A DNA stretch of 64,000 nt from Carboxylicivirga sediminis (lineage in GTDB: Bacteria > Bacteroidota > Bacteroidia > Bacteroidales > Marinilabiliaceae), in NCBI RefSeq assembly GCF_018156225.1, contig NZ_JAGTAR010000001.1, positions 248,001-312,000 on the forward strand, given 5' to 3'. This document shows positions 62,877-64,000 of the stretch, piece by piece. The translations under genes and the position numbers were made by a program. Under the pieces are notes generated by a model. The model was not told the DNA's origin and made no database searches. It saw only the letters and a list, made by a program, of their open reading frames with translations. Position 1 is the first letter of the stretch. Every line of letters begins with the position of its first letter.

Positions 62877-64000
62877 TTACTCAACGTCTTCACTGGCAGT
62901 TTGCTTGCTCACCAGGCTATCGTATTCTTCTTTCGAACCTACCACAACCTTTGTGAAATTACGCACACCTGTACCAGCTGGAATTAAGTGACCACAAATC
63001 ACATTTTCCTTCAATCCATCAAGTTGGTCTACTTTACCCTGGATAGCTGCTTCATTCAGTACTTTAGTTGTTTCCTGGAAGGAAGCTGCAGACATAAAGC
63101 TCTGTGTTTGAAGAGCTGCGCGTGTAATACCTTGCAGTACCTGGCTTGATGTTGCTGGAATAGCTTCACGAGCCGTTACTAATTTAAGGTCACGACGCTT
63201 AAGCTGTGAATTCTCATCACGTAAACGACGGGCGGTGATAATCATACCAGGCTTCAATGATGTTGAATCACCGGCATCTTCTACCACTTTTTTACCCCAA
63301 ATATTATCGTTTTCTTCCATGAATTCGATCTTATCCACAACCTGCTTTTCAAGGAACTTAGTGTCTCCCGGATCAGCAATATCAACCTTACGCATCATCT
63401 GACGCACAATGATTTCGAAGTGCTTATCGTTGATTTTCACACCCTGTAAACGGTATACATCCTGTACTTCGTTTACAATGTACTCCTGAACAGCAGTAGG
63501 CCCTTTGATACTTAAGATATCATTTGGCGTAGTTGCACCATCAGAAAGTGGTGTGCCGGCACGAACATAGTCATTTTCTTGTACCAGAATCTGTTTCGAA
63601 AGCGACACAAGGTATTTCTTAACATCACCAGCTTTGGTAGTTACGATTATTTCGCGGTTACCACGTTTAATTTTACCGAATGTTACCTCACCATCCACCT
63701 CAGAAACCACAGCCGGGTTACTTGGGTTACGGGCTTCGAATAACTCAGTTACACGTGGAAGACCACCGGTGATATCACCTGCTTTACCAACTGCACGAGG
63801 AATCTTAGCAAGAATCTGACCTTGAGCCACATCATCGCCTTCATCTACAGCCATGTGAGCACCTACAGGTAAGTTGTAGTTTTTCAACACTTCACCTTCA
63901 GGGCTGACCACACGTAAGCCGGCATTCTTCGTTTTATCCCTTGTTTCAGTAATTACTTTTTCGCGGAAACCAGTTTGTTCATCCGACTCCTCCTTGTAGG
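62877..64000 (-). CDS. rpoC: RNA polymerase beta' subunit, C-terminal part (start outside window)
   Basis: About 374 C-terminal residues of beta'. The reading frame is open to the right edge. Recognisable segments include [53 protein letters not shown] and [14 protein letters not shown], all from the C-terminal jaw/clamp region. It also has the Bacteroidota-type tail with [20 protein letters not shown] followed by [20 protein letters not shown] and [11 protein letters not shown] terminator follows the stop. Confidence 0.97.
   Translation of the reverse strand, partial: YKEESDEQTGFREKVITETRDKTKNAGLRVVSPEGEVLKNYNLPVGAHMAVDEGDDVAQGQILAKIPRAVGKAGDITGGLPRVTELFEARNPSNPAVVSEVDGEVTFGKIKRGNREIIVTTKAGDVKKYLVSLSKQILVQENDYVRAGTPLSDGATTPNDILSIKGPTAVQEYIVNEVQDVYRLQGVKINDKHFEIIVRQMMRKVDIADPGDTKFLEKQVVDKIEFMEENDNIWGKKVVEDAGDSTSLKPGMIITARRLRDENSQLKRRDLKLVTAREAIPATSSQVLQGITRAALQTQSFMSAASFQETTKVLNEAAIQGKVDQLDGLKENVICGHLIPAGTGVRNFTKVVVGSKEEYDSLVSKQTASEDVE

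Overview
The window comes from a member of the Bacteroidota, most likely an anaerobic or facultative fermenter of the Marinilabiliales/Bacteroidales type; this placement is inferred from gene content. The supporting features are SusC/SusD pairs, an ECF sigma factor with FecR anti-sigma control, a T9SS C-terminal sorting domain, promoters of the TTTG-N19-TAnnTTTG type, a DUF3467 gene behind rpoC, and many lipoprotein signals. No rRNA, tRNA, CRISPR array, insertion sequence or prophage was seen.

Layout. 1-10067: the 5' part of a SusC receptor (cut by the left edge) and a 2584-residue secreted subtilase with a type IX sorting domain. 10445-14252: a membrane TPR/HTH regulator, NADH pyrophosphatase NudC and a secreted PHP phosphoesterase. 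14349-28447: a beta-glucan/cello-oligosaccharide locus. One arm is ECF sigma, FecR, SusC, SusD and a GH3 beta-glucosidase. The other is a Nudix-type repressor, a GPH sugar symporter with an extra periplasmic domain, and a GH94 cellobiose phosphorylase. Outer-membrane uptake, periplasmic hydrolysis, inner-membrane import and cytoplasmic phosphorolysis would form one route. 28869-30653: a chemoreceptor. 30770-37104: a five-gene RND efflux operon (TolC, membrane fusion protein, RND pump, PII-like protein, DUF2892 protein) behind a promoter overlapped by a 34-bp palindrome. 37399-40600: CvfB-type RNA-binding protein, a small possible barrel protein and an acyl-CoA dehydrogenase.

40826-58481 is the most distinctive region: a hydG maturase gene followed by a roughly 16-kb co-directional run of [FeFe]-hydrogenase genes. 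Two NAD-linked trimeric hydrogenases (HydC/HydA/HydB types) flank a regulatory block. The block holds two hydrogenase-like proteins of presumed sensory type (one with a PAS domain), a SpoIIE/PP2C phosphatase, an RsbW-like ATPase, a second HATPase, a PHP phosphoesterase and two DRTGG-domain proteins. Many of these genes overlap or sit 0-4 nt apart. The simplest reading is that hydrogen or redox state is sensed at degenerate H-clusters and passed through a phosphorylation switch to control two bifurcating hydrogenases. The signalling output is inference.

58745-64000: a divergent AlbA_2/Schlafen-like protein, a serine hydrolase (AmiE-like) plus NamZ-type (DUF1343) muropeptide-recycling pair, DUF3467, and the C-terminal part of rpoC running off the right edge.
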